Positions 1 to 5,325 of a DNA stretch of 7,183 bases are shown in pieces (position 1 is the first letter of the stretch; each line of letters opens with the position of its first letter). Source of the DNA: Actinomycetes bacterium (lineage in GTDB: Bacteria > Actinomycetota > Actinomycetes > Actinomycetales > Cellulomonadaceae); assembly GCA_023426865.1 (NCBI GenBank), contig JAEZBT010000091.1:1-7183 (forward strand), read 5' to 3'. The translations under genes and the position numbers were made by a program. The notes under the pieces were generated by a model. The model worked only from the letters and a program-made list of their open reading frames with translations. It did not search any database and was not told the origin of the DNA.

Positions 1-504
1 CCCTCCGCCGGCACTGATCCCTTCGACGACGACGCTTTCGGGGTCCAGCCCGAGCGTCGGCGCCGCCCCCGCGAGCCAGGTCAGTGCCGTCCAGGCGTCG
101 TCCAGCGCGGCGGGGAACGGGTGCTCGGGCGCCAGGCGGTAGCCCACCGAGGCGATCGCGCACCCGGCCTCAGCGGCCAGGTCGAGCAGCGGGACGACGT
201 CGTCCCAGGCGGTCCCGGTGACGAGCCCGCCGCCGTGCAGGTGCAGGAGCCACGGGACGGGGCCGCCGCCGACCGACGGGGCCGTCGGCCGGAGCAGCAC
301 GACCTCGACGTCGGGCCGGCCACGGGTGCCCCGCGCGGTGAGGACGGACGTCCGGAAGCGCCCGGCGGCCGCCTCCTCGACGACCGCCGGGTCGACCGAG
401 CGGCCGCGCAGGGCCGCGATCTCGTGGGTCTCGAGCGTGCGGACCACCTCGTCGCGACGGCGGACGAGGGCGGCCTCCAGCTCGGGATCGAACGGTGGAC
501 GCAA
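1..504 (-). CDS. HSL-family alpha/beta hydrolase (esterase), C-terminus cut off by the window edge
   Basis: Cytoplasmic carboxylesterase of the hormone-sensitive-lipase group (Abhydrolase_3), which hydrolyses short acyl esters. 168 residues are visible and the reading frame is still open at position 1; full-length family members have about 300. Seen directly: the oxyanion-hole motif HLHGGG (H88-G93), then a stretch reading YRLAPEHPFPAALDD typical of this family, then the nucleophile elbow GISAGG with Ser164. The usual elbow is GDSAGG, so Ile replaces Asp. The catalytic Asp and His lie beyond the edge. No signal peptide is seen. I chose the TTG start at 504 because the protein then begins MRPPFDPELEAAL, as HSL esterases do, and because AAGGG, formed by the last codons of the upstream permease, sits 10 nt before it. 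It is the last visible gene of the transporter operon, 6 nt after the permease stop. It may de-esterify the imported solute (inference). Confidence 0.88.
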   Translation of the reverse strand, partial: MRPPFDPELEAALVRRRDEVVRTLETHEIAALRGRSVDPAVVEEAAAGRFRTSVLTARGTRGRPDVEVVLLRPTAPSVGGGPVPWLLHLHGGGLVTGTAWDDVVPLLDLAAEAGCAIASVGYRLAPEHPFPAALDDAWTALTWLAGAAPTLGLDPESVVVEGISAGGG

Positions 505-510
505 CGTGGA

Positions 511-1335
511 TCAGCCCTTCAGCGAGCCCTGGAGCAGCGCGCTGACGAACTGGCGCTGGAACACGAGGAAGACGATCAGCGTCGGGGCGAGGATGAGCAG
601 CGACCCGGCGCACAGGAGCGGGATGTCCGTCCCCCACTGCCCCTGGAACGCGCCCAGCGCGCCCGCCATCGTGCGTTGCGTCGGGTCCGAGACCAGGACG
701 ACGGCCAGCAGGAACTGGTTCCACGTCCACAGGAACAGCAGGATCGCGAGCGAGGACAGCGCCGGCATCGACAACGGCACGTGCACGCGCCAGAACATCT
801 GCCAGGTGGAGGCGCCGTCGATGCGCGCGGCCTCGGAGATGTCCTCGGGCATGTTCACGAAGTGCGCGCGCATCCAGTACACGGCGAACGGCATGTACAG
901 GCCGATCAGCGGCAGGATGATCGCCCACCGGGTGTTCAGCAGCCCCAGGTCCCGCATCTGGTAGTAGAGCGGCACGATGACGCCCTCGCGGGGCAGCGTC
1001 AGGCCCAGGACGAACGCCACGAGGATGAGGCGCGCGCCCGGCGGACGCAGGTGCCCGAGGGCGAAGCCCGCGAGCGTCGCGATGAGCAGCGAGACCGGCA
1101 CGACGGCGATCTCGATGAGGAAGCTCGACCACAGCAGGGCCCCCATGTTGGAGACCTTGAAGGCGTCGATGAAGTTCGACCACTGCGGCGACTCCGGCCA
1201 CTCCAGGCCCGACGGGTACGTGCCCGCAGGGTGCAGCGCCGTCACGAAGAGGCTGATGAACGGCAGGATCGTGACCGCCATCAGGAGGATGAGCAGGATG
1301 CGGCCGATCCAGGTCTCTCGGCGGGAGACGATCAT
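511..1335 (-). CDS. carbohydrate ABC transporter permease, MalG type (CUT1)
   Basis: Integral membrane subunit of a CUT1 sugar/oligosaccharide importer, 274 aa, the normal length for MalG/LacG-type permeases. Six hydrophobic segments can be read: near residues 10-32, 67-95, 100-125, 134-155, 187-210 and 235-262. The cytoplasmic coupling loop reads EAARIDGASTWQMFWRVHVP, starting at E168; this EAA loop docks the ATPase. The ATG start overlaps the stop of the preceding permease as ATGA (1332-1335), and GGGAAGG lies 6 nt upstream of the ATG, so translation is probably coupled. The two permeases should form a heterodimer. No ATPase gene is present; actinobacterial CUT1 systems commonly share one MsiK-type ATPase encoded elsewhere (family knowledge). 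The substrate cannot be read from the sequence. Confidence 0.95.
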   Translation of the reverse strand: MIVSRRETWIGRILLILLMAVTILPFISLFVTALHPAGTYPSGLEWPESPQWSNFIDAFKVSNMGALLWSSFLIEIAVVPVSLLIATLAGFALGHLRPPGARLILVAFVLGLTLPREGVIVPLYYQMRDLGLLNTRWAIILPLIGLYMPFAVYWMRAHFVNMPEDISEAARIDGASTWQMFWRVHVPLSMPALSSLAILLFLWTWNQFLLAVVLVSDPTQRTMAGALGAFQGQWGTDIPLLCAGSLLILAPTLIVFLVFQRQFVSALLQGSLKG

Positions 1336-2297
1336 GCGTCACCTTCCCGGTTGAGCCGCTGCAGCGGGAGGACGACGAGGAGCACGAGGGCCATGAGCGC
1401 GACGGCGAGCGCCGACGCCTGGCCGATCTCGCGGTTGAAGAAGGCGAGGCGGTAGATCTCCAGCCCGGGGACGAGGGTCCGGTTGCCCGGCCCGCCCTGC
1501 GTGGAGATGTAGATGATGTCGAAGCTCGCCAGGGCTGCGATCACCGTGATGGTGACGCAGACCGCGATCTCCTGGCGCAGGCTCGGCAGGGTGATGGCGA
1601 AGAACTCGCGCCACGGGCCCGCGCCGTCGATGCGGGCGGCCTCGTACAGCGCGGGGTCGATCTTCGTCATGCCGGCCAGCAGCAGGAGCATGCACAGACC
1701 GAGCGCCACCCAGGCCCCGATGAGACCCACGGCCGGCAGGGCCGTGTCGAAGTCGCCGAGCCAGGCCCGGGCGACGCCGCCCAGGCCGATCGCCTCGAGC
1801 ACCTGGTTGACCATGCCGTTCGACGCGTACAGCCAGCTCCACATGATGCCGGCGGCGACGAGCGGGATGATCTGCGGCAGGAACAGCACGGTGCGCGAGA
1901 CGAGCGCGAGCCGGCTCGTCGCGAACCCGCGGATCGTGTTCGCGGTGAACAGGCCGAGCGCGACGGGGACGAAGCTGAAGTAGATGATCAGCTGGAAGGC
2001 GTTCAGGATCGAGCCGTTGAGCTCCGGCTCGCGCAGGATCGCCGCGTAGTTGTCCAGGCCCACCCAGGTGGACTCGGTCACGCCGTTCCACTCGTAGAGC
2101 GACCACTGGATCGACTGCGCCATCGGGCGCAGCACGAACACGATATAGGCGAGCGCCGCAGGGACCACGAGGAGCAGCGCCAGCCCGCCCCGGCGCAGGC
2201 GCCGCGCCTGGATGGCGCGGCGCCTGCTCTCCGGGCTTCCCAGAGCCGGGGTGTCCTCGCGGCGGGCCGACGCTCGGCCGGTCAGCCGCTGGTTCAT
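1332..2297 (-). CDS. carbohydrate ABC transporter permease, MalF/UgpA type (CUT1)
   Basis: The other membrane subunit of the importer, 321 aa. It starts with a polar, Arg-rich cytoplasmic tail of about 35 residues, followed by six hydrophobic segments, the first reading LALLLVVPAALAYIVFVL. The EAA coupling loop begins at E219 (EAARIDGAGPWREFFAITLP). The frame is open upstream to 2552, but that extra 85-residue stretch is Arg/Ser/Pro-rich and overlaps the binding-protein gene, so it is not real. The ATG at 2297 lies one base after the binding-protein stop (TGAGATG). No clear Shine-Dalgarno is seen there, so translation probably depends on reinitiation after the upstream gene. Its own stop overlaps the next start by 4 bp. 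A MalF-type partner for the adjacent MalG-type permease is the standard CUT1 arrangement. Confidence 0.95.
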   Translation of the reverse strand: MNQRLTGRASARREDTPALGSPESRRRAIQARRLRRGGLALLLVVPAALAYIVFVLRPMAQSIQWSLYEWNGVTESTWVGLDNYAAILREPELNGSILNAFQLIIYFSFVPVALGLFTANTIRGFATSRLALVSRTVLFLPQIIPLVAAGIMWSWLYASNGMVNQVLEAIGLGGVARAWLGDFDTALPAVGLIGAWVALGLCMLLLLAGMTKIDPALYEAARIDGAGPWREFFAITLPSLRQEIAVCVTITVIAALASFDIIYISTQGGPGNRTLVPGLEIYRLAFFNREIGQASALAVALMALVLLVVLPLQRLNREGDA

Positions 2298-2298
2298 C

Positions 2299-3669
2299 TC
2301 AGCCGACCGAGGACTCGTACTCGACCTGCACGGCCTCGAGCAGCGAGGTCGGGTCGATCTCACCGGCGACGAGCTTCTGCAGGTTCGGCGTCCAGCCCTC
2401 GGCGTAGACCGAGCCGGTCGCGTTGGCGATGAAGTCCATCGCGCCGTCCTGCGCGCCGATCGCCGCACCGGCGGCCAGTGTCTCGGCGGTGACGCTGCCC
2501 TCGGCGACCGGGGGCATGAACGCGTCGGCCGGGCCCATCGGGTGCGAGCCACCGATCTCGACGGCGATGGTCCGGGCCTCGTCGTTCGTGGCGATCCAGT
2601 CGAGGAAGAACGCGGCGCAGGCGGGGTTGGCCGCGTTCGCCGAGATGCCGTAGGTCAGCGGAGCGGACATCGCGCCGAACGCGCCGCCCTCCTCGACCGG
2701 GGGCATGAGGAAGAAGCCGACGTTGCCCGGCATCTGGGCGTCGAGGTTCCCGGACTCCCAGTCACCGTTGAAGATGAAGACGCTGTCGCCCTCGATGAAG
2801 CGGCTCATCATCATCGCGTAGTCCATCGAGTTGATGTCGTCGGCGAAGTAGCCGGCCTCGATCCACGACTGCAGGTGCTCGGTCGCCTCGACGTTGGTGT
2901 CCGTGACGATCGTGGCGTCGGGCTGCTGGTAGATCCAGTCGTTGATGGCGCCGGCGTCACCGTAGGAGGCCATGAGGCCCTGCAGCGGGAACGCGAGACC
3001 ACCGGTGGCACCGCCGTTGAACTGGGCCATCGGCACGAGGCCGGCGTCCTTCGCGGCCTGCAGGTAGGAGTCGAACTCCGCCAGCGTGGCCGGGGGCTCG
3101 TCCATCCCGATCTGGGCGGCGAGCTCCTTGTTGTAGAACACGCCGGTCATCGAGAAGTTCAGGCCCATGGCGTAGAGCGGCCCGCTGCCGCGGCGACCCT
3201 CGTCGTCCACGCGCATCTGCTCGAGCTGCGAGGCGGGCCAGGTGTCCCAGCCGAACGCGGCGGCGTACTCGTCGAGGTCGAGGAGCAGGCCGTCGCTCGC
3301 GAGCTCGGACATCTGCGGCAGGCGCATGAGGTCCGGCGGGTCGTCGACGAGGACGCGCGGGGCGTTCTGGGTGAGGACGGCGAACTGGTCCTCGCGCACG
3401 TCGAACGTCACGTTCGGGTACTGCTCGCTGAACTCGTCGAAGAGCTCGGTGGCGAGCGGGAAGCCCGTCTCGATGTAGGCATTGAGGGTGACGGGGTCGG
3501 TGCCGCAGTCGGGAGCGGCGCTCGCCTCGTCGGTCGGGGCAGCCGACTCCTCCGGCTCCTCCGCGTCGTCCGATGATCCGGGCGCGCTGCAGGCTGCGAG
3601 TACGAGGGCACTCACGGCGAGAGCCGCCGCCATGCCCGTGCGTCGTGCGGTTCCACCAGGTCGAGACAC
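2299..3669 (-). CDS. sugar ABC transporter substrate-binding lipoprotein (SBP family 1)
   Basis: Extracellular solute-binding lipoprotein, 456 aa, that captures the ligand and delivers it to the two permeases. Seen directly: a basic N-terminus with RR, a hydrophobic core and the lipobox LAAC with Cys27 as the lipidated residue. An acidic, low-complexity linker rich in Asp, Glu, Ser, Ala and Pro follows (about residues 28-54). The mature fold carries SBP family 1 hallmarks, such as a segment reading TGVFYNKEL followed by PPATLAEFDSYL. Cys55 and a Cys in NPACAAFF could form a disulfide. The GTG start at 3669 is supported by AGGAAGGGAG six bases upstream; starting at Met13 would lose the basic n-region. 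It is the first gene of the operon and is probably its most highly expressed product. The ligand is unknown; the CUT1 setting suggests an oligosaccharide, glycoside or similar. Confidence 0.95.
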   Translation of the reverse strand: MSRPGGTARRTGMAAALAVSALVLAACSAPGSSDDAEEPEESAAPTDEASAAPDCGTDPVTLNAYIETGFPLATELFDEFSEQYPNVTFDVREDQFAVLTQNAPRVLVDDPPDLMRLPQMSELASDGLLLDLDEYAAAFGWDTWPASQLEQMRVDDEGRRGSGPLYAMGLNFSMTGVFYNKELAAQIGMDEPPATLAEFDSYLQAAKDAGLVPMAQFNGGATGGLAFPLQGLMASYGDAGAINDWIYQQPDATIVTDTNVEATEHLQSWIEAGYFADDINSMDYAMMMSRFIEGDSVFIFNGDWESGNLDAQMPGNVGFFLMPPVEEGGAFGAMSAPLTYGISANAANPACAAFFLDWIATNDEARTIAVEIGGSHPMGPADAFMPPVAEGSVTAETLAAGAAIGAQDGAMDFIANATGSVYAEGWTPNLQKLVAGEIDPTSLLEAVQVEYESSVG

Positions 3670-3675
3670 CAGTGT

Positions 3676-3685
3676 CTCCCTTCCT
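3676..3685 (-). promoter_or_regulatory. ribosome binding site of the binding-protein gene
   Basis: The minus strand reads AGGAAGGGAG six bases before the GTG start at 3669. This strong purine-rich Shine-Dalgarno site decides the non-ATG start. Confidence 0.75.
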
Positions 3686-3726
3686 CTGAACGGTCCGGGG
3701 CTGCCGGGCCCCCACGTCCCGGCGGT

Positions 3727-3744
3727 TGCTAAATCGTCTTAGCA
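3727..3744. promoter_or_regulatory. LacI-type operator candidate in front of the transporter operon
   Basis: TGCTAAATCGTCTTAGCA is an 18-bp imperfect palindrome: TGCTAA and TTAGCA arms match perfectly around a central CG, with 14 of 18 positions symmetric overall. LacI-family repressors typically bind palindromes of this length with a central CpG (family knowledge). It overlaps the predicted transcription start of the minus-strand operon and lies 255 bp upstream of the divergent lacI-family gene. Binding there would block the transporter promoter. That the neighbouring regulator is the one that binds is an inference. Confidence 0.65.
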
Positions 3745-3749
3745 CCTGC

Positions 3750-3779
3750 AGTCTGGGGATATGCCGAACGTCATGTCAA
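3750..3779 (-). promoter_or_regulatory. candidate sigma70-type promoter of the transporter operon
   Basis: The minus strand carries a perfect -35 hexamer TTGACA (3779-3774). Eighteen bases further lies CAGACT (3755-3750), a weak -10 match. Transcription would start near 3743, inside the 18-bp palindrome at 3727-3744, about 74 bases before the binding-protein start codon. The -35 box is convincing; the -10 box is weak, as is common in high-GC actinomycetes. Confidence 0.5.
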
Positions 3780-3859
3780 GCCGGGGCGGCTCGCCGCCGG
3801 GCGTTCGTTACCCAATCGTGGCCATGGTCACGCTCCCGTCCGCACCGCACCCCACCCCC

Positions 3860-3926
3860 CGAGTGGAACGTTCTGCTCCACCTTCGTTCCACTCGAGGCC
3901 GGATCACCACAACTTCGTTCCACTCG
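3860..3926. repeat. three copies of CGAGTGGAACG in the divergent control region
   Basis: CGAGTGGAACG occurs at 3860-3870 on the plus strand and in reverse complement at 3885-3895 and 3916-3926. The first two form a perfect 11-bp inverted repeat with a 14-nt loop. The last two lie inside a 14-bp direct repeat, CTTCGTTCCACTCG (3882-3895 and 3913-3926), offset by 31 bp, about three helical turns. The first copy also includes the palindrome GAACGTTC (3866-3873). The block sits 73-139 bp upstream of the lacI start and does not resemble the 3727-3744 palindrome closely. Likely a regulator binding array, for autoregulation or a second factor; the function is inferred. Confidence 0.6.
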
Positions 3927-3967
3927 GTTCCGTGGGACGGGTGACAGGTGGGGACACCGCTGCGAAC

Positions 3968-3973
3968 TACGAT
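3968..3973 (+). promoter_or_regulatory. possible -10 element of the lacI-family gene
   Basis: TACGAT matches four of six positions of TATAAT and would place the transcription start near 3980, just before the Shine-Dalgarno site at 3985-3990. The only good -35-like hexamer, GTGACA (3941-3946), is 21 bases away, which is too far for a normal spacer. Weak call. Confidence 0.25.
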
Positions 3974-3984
3974 GCGCACCGACG

Positions 3985-3990
3985 AAGGGG
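3985..3990 (+). promoter_or_regulatory. ribosome binding site deciding the TTG start of the lacI-family gene
   Basis: AAGGGG lies eight bases before TTG 3999. The alternative in-frame starts at 3948 (GTG), 3972 (ATG) and 3990 (GTG) have no Shine-Dalgarno at a usable distance. Confidence 0.7.
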
Positions 3991-3998
3991 TGAACACG

Positions 3999-5063
3999 TT
4001 GAGTCGACGCAGGGTCACGCTCGCCGACGTCGCGCTCGCGGCCGGCGTCTCGTCGACGACAGCGTCGCTCGTCCTGTCCGGGCGCGGTGACGAGCTGCGG
4101 ATCTCCGACGCCGTCCAGCAGCGCGTCCGTGAGGTCTCCACCTCGCTCGGCTACCGGCCGAACATCCTGTCCGTGGGCCTGCGCCGCGGATCCAGCCTCG
4201 CGCTCGGCTTCGTGTCCGACACGGTCGCGACGTCGCAGCTCGCCGGCGACCTCATCAAGGGTGCGCTGGAGGCCGCGCACGAGCGCGGGCTCATGCTGTT
4301 CATCGCCGAGTCCGAGGGCGACCCCAAGGTCGAGCGCCGGCTGCTGAACGCCCTGCTGGACCGCCAGGTCGACGGCGTGATCCTCGCGTCGATGTTCACC
4401 CAGACGCGGCGCCTGCCCTCGGGGCTGGACCAGTCCCCGGCGGTGCTGCTCAACGCGCTCGCGAGCGGACCCCACCCGGCGATCCCCGCCGTGGTCCCCG
4501 ACGAGCTCGAGGCCGGGCGCGCCGCCGCACGACTCCTCCTCGACGCCGGCCACCGCTCCATCCACCTCGTCGGCGCGGGTCCCGGACCGGGGGACACCCC
4601 GCCCGGCACCGTCGCCGGCCAGGAGCGGCTCCAGGGCATCCTCGAGGTGCTGGACAGCGCCGGCGTGGCACCGGCCAGCGGCTTCCTCGTCGACGACTGG
4701 CTCCCGGAGCACGGCTGGGAGGCCACGACGCGCATCCTCGACGGCGGCGGTGCCGGCTCGGCGATCATCACGTTCAACGACCGCCTGGCCTTCGGCGCGT
4801 ACCAGGCGCTGCACGAGGCCGGGCTCGAGGTGCCGCGCGACATGTCGATCGTGTCCTTCGACGACGCGCCGATCGCCGAGTGGCTCCGGCCCGGGCTCAC
4901 GACCTTCGCGATCCCCCACTACGAGCTCGGCCGACGCGCGGTCGACCTGCTCCTGGAGACGATCTCCGCACGCGCCGCGGGAGCGGAGCCGCCGACGCCG
5001 GCCGTGCACCGCCTCCCGATGCCCCTGCGGACCCGCGACTCGGTGGCGCCGCCCCGCGGCTGA
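3999..5063 (+). CDS. LacI-family transcriptional regulator
   Basis: DNA-binding repressor of the LacI/GalR family, 354 aa from the TTG at 3999, a normal family length. The N-terminus reads MSRRRVTLADVALAAGVSST, the classic LacI helix-turn-helix (residues about 6-30). It is followed by a variant recognition/hinge stretch, TTASLVLSGRG, and the hinge ending GYRPN. The rest is a periplasmic-binding-protein-like effector domain (about 62-345) with family landmarks: RQVDGVIL, FNDRLAFG (F259-G266), IVSFDD (to D289) and WLRPGLTTF. The frame is open 17 codons further upstream, but those residues are not typical and those starts lack a ribosome binding site. It is divergent from the transporter operon and points towards the secreted esterase gene, so it is the natural regulator of both. 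It probably releases DNA on binding a sugar-type inducer (inference); the inducer is unknown. Confidence 0.95.
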   Translation: MSRRRVTLADVALAAGVSSTTASLVLSGRGDELRISDAVQQRVREVSTSLGYRPNILSVGLRRGSSLALGFVSDTVATSQLAGDLIKGALEAAHERGLMLFIAESEGDPKVERRLLNALLDRQVDGVILASMFTQTRRLPSGLDQSPAVLLNALASGPHPAIPAVVPDELEAGRAAARLLLDAGHRSIHLVGAGPGPGDTPPGTVAGQERLQGILEVLDSAGVAPASGFLVDDWLPEHGWEATTRILDGGGAGSAIITFNDRLAFGAYQALHEAGLEVPRDMSIVSFDDAPIAEWLRPGLTTFAIPHYELGRRAVDLLLETISARAAGAEPPTPAVHRLPMPLRTRDSVAPPRG

Positions 5064-5068
5064 GTAGA

Positions 5069-5091
5069 CCCCGCCCACCGGGTGGACGGGG
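5069..5091 (+). terminator. GC-rich hairpin after the lacI-family gene
   Basis: Six bases past the stop codon, CCCCG (5069-5073) pairs with CGGGG (5087-5091). Inside it, CCAC (5075-5078) pairs with GTGG (5082-5085) around a CGG loop, with one C-A mismatch between the two stems. No T-tract follows, as is often the case in high-GC actinomycetes. Likely separates the regulator from the esterase transcript; efficiency is unknown. Confidence 0.5.
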
Positions 5092-5114
5092 CGACCTCTG
5101 CCGGGGCGACCCAC

Positions 5115-5140
5115 GCCGGGCAGCCCCGCCGGGCAGCCCC
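5115..5140. repeat. tandem 13-bp repeat, two exact copies
   Basis: GCCGGGCAGCCCC occurs at 5115-5127 and again at 5128-5140, with a partial third unit (GCC) after it. It lies between the regulator's hairpin and the next control region. It may only reflect replication slippage in GC-rich DNA; no function is visible. Confidence 0.7.
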
Positions 5141-5194
5141 GCCCGGACGGCCCCTGCGGATGACGCCCTCGCCCTCGCGCGCGCGATTTCTTGT

Positions 5195-5236
5195 GTTCCG
5201 ACCGGAACGGCAACGTTCGGGTAACGATCACCCGAA
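5195..5236. promoter_or_regulatory. two inverted repeats upstream of the secreted esterase
   Basis: The first is GTTCCGACCGGAAC (5195-5208): 6-bp arms with a 2-bp centre. The second has arms TTCGGGT (5216-5222) and ACCCGAA (5230-5236) with a 7-nt centre AACGATC. They lie 17-58 bp upstream of the operator-like palindrome at 5253-5270, where activator or auxiliary repressor sites would be expected. Their role is inferred; either could be chance in such GC-rich DNA. Confidence 0.4.
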
Positions 5237-5252
5237 TGGGTGTCCTTGGGTC

Positions 5253-5270
5253 CGATATAACGTTGTATCG
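5253..5270. promoter_or_regulatory. LacI-type operator candidate, overlapping a -10-like box, before the secreted esterase
   Basis: CGATATAACGTTGTATCG is an 18-bp palindrome with 16 of 18 positions symmetric and a central CG, the form expected of a LacI-family operator. It contains TATAAC (5256-5261), five of six matches to a -10 box, although no good -35 is seen at the right distance. It ends 55 bp before the GTG start. Compared with the 3727-3744 site, 10 of 18 positions agree, including the TA pairs on both sides and the central CGT. Binding would repress the esterase; that the adjacent regulator does so is inferred. Confidence 0.65.
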
Positions 5271-5312
5271 TCCGGACCGCTGGACCCAGCTACGGGCCCT
5301 CCTCCACCGATC

Positions 5313-5320
5313 AAAGGAGA
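5313..5320 (+). promoter_or_regulatory. ribosome binding site of the secreted esterase
   Basis: AAAGGAGA is a near-perfect Shine-Dalgarno site. Five bases separate it from the GTG at 5326, which fixes the start and rules out the 45-codon in-frame extension upstream. Confidence 0.85.
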
Positions 5321-5325
5321 TCCAC

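Noticed and set aside
121..1455. Long open frame on the plus strand opposite the permease and esterase genes
   Set aside because: The translation is low-complexity Arg/Gln/Asp/Glu-rich, a shadow of high-GC codon bias on the other strand.
2298..2552. An 85-codon upstream extension of the first permease, overlapping the binding-protein gene
   Set aside because: Its residues are Arg/Ser/Pro-rich out-of-frame noise, and the ATG at 2297 one base after the binding-protein stop gives a normal permease.
2212..3576. 454-codon open frame on the plus strand opposite the binding-protein gene
   Set aside because: Arg/Val/Gly/Glu-rich shadow without motifs, fully covered by a clear lipoprotein gene on the other strand.
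3865..3888. GGAAC-N15-CGTT, resembling an ECF sigma factor promoter
   Set aside because: The match follows automatically from the inverted repeat CGAGTGGAACG/CGTTCCACTCG and appears on both strands, so it is not independent evidence.
3948..3998. Earlier GTG and ATG starts for the lacI-family gene
   Set aside because: No Shine-Dalgarno at a suitable distance, while TTG 3999 has AAGGGG eight bases upstream and gives the standard LacI N-terminus.
5176..5185. Alternating CGCGCGCGCG tract
   Set aside because: Ten bases only, expected often in DNA this GC-rich; nothing else supports a structural role.
5191..5325. A 45-codon upstream extension of the secreted esterase
   Set aside because: It would cover the operator and -10-like box and would bury the signal peptide; GTG 5326 has a near-perfect ribosome binding site.
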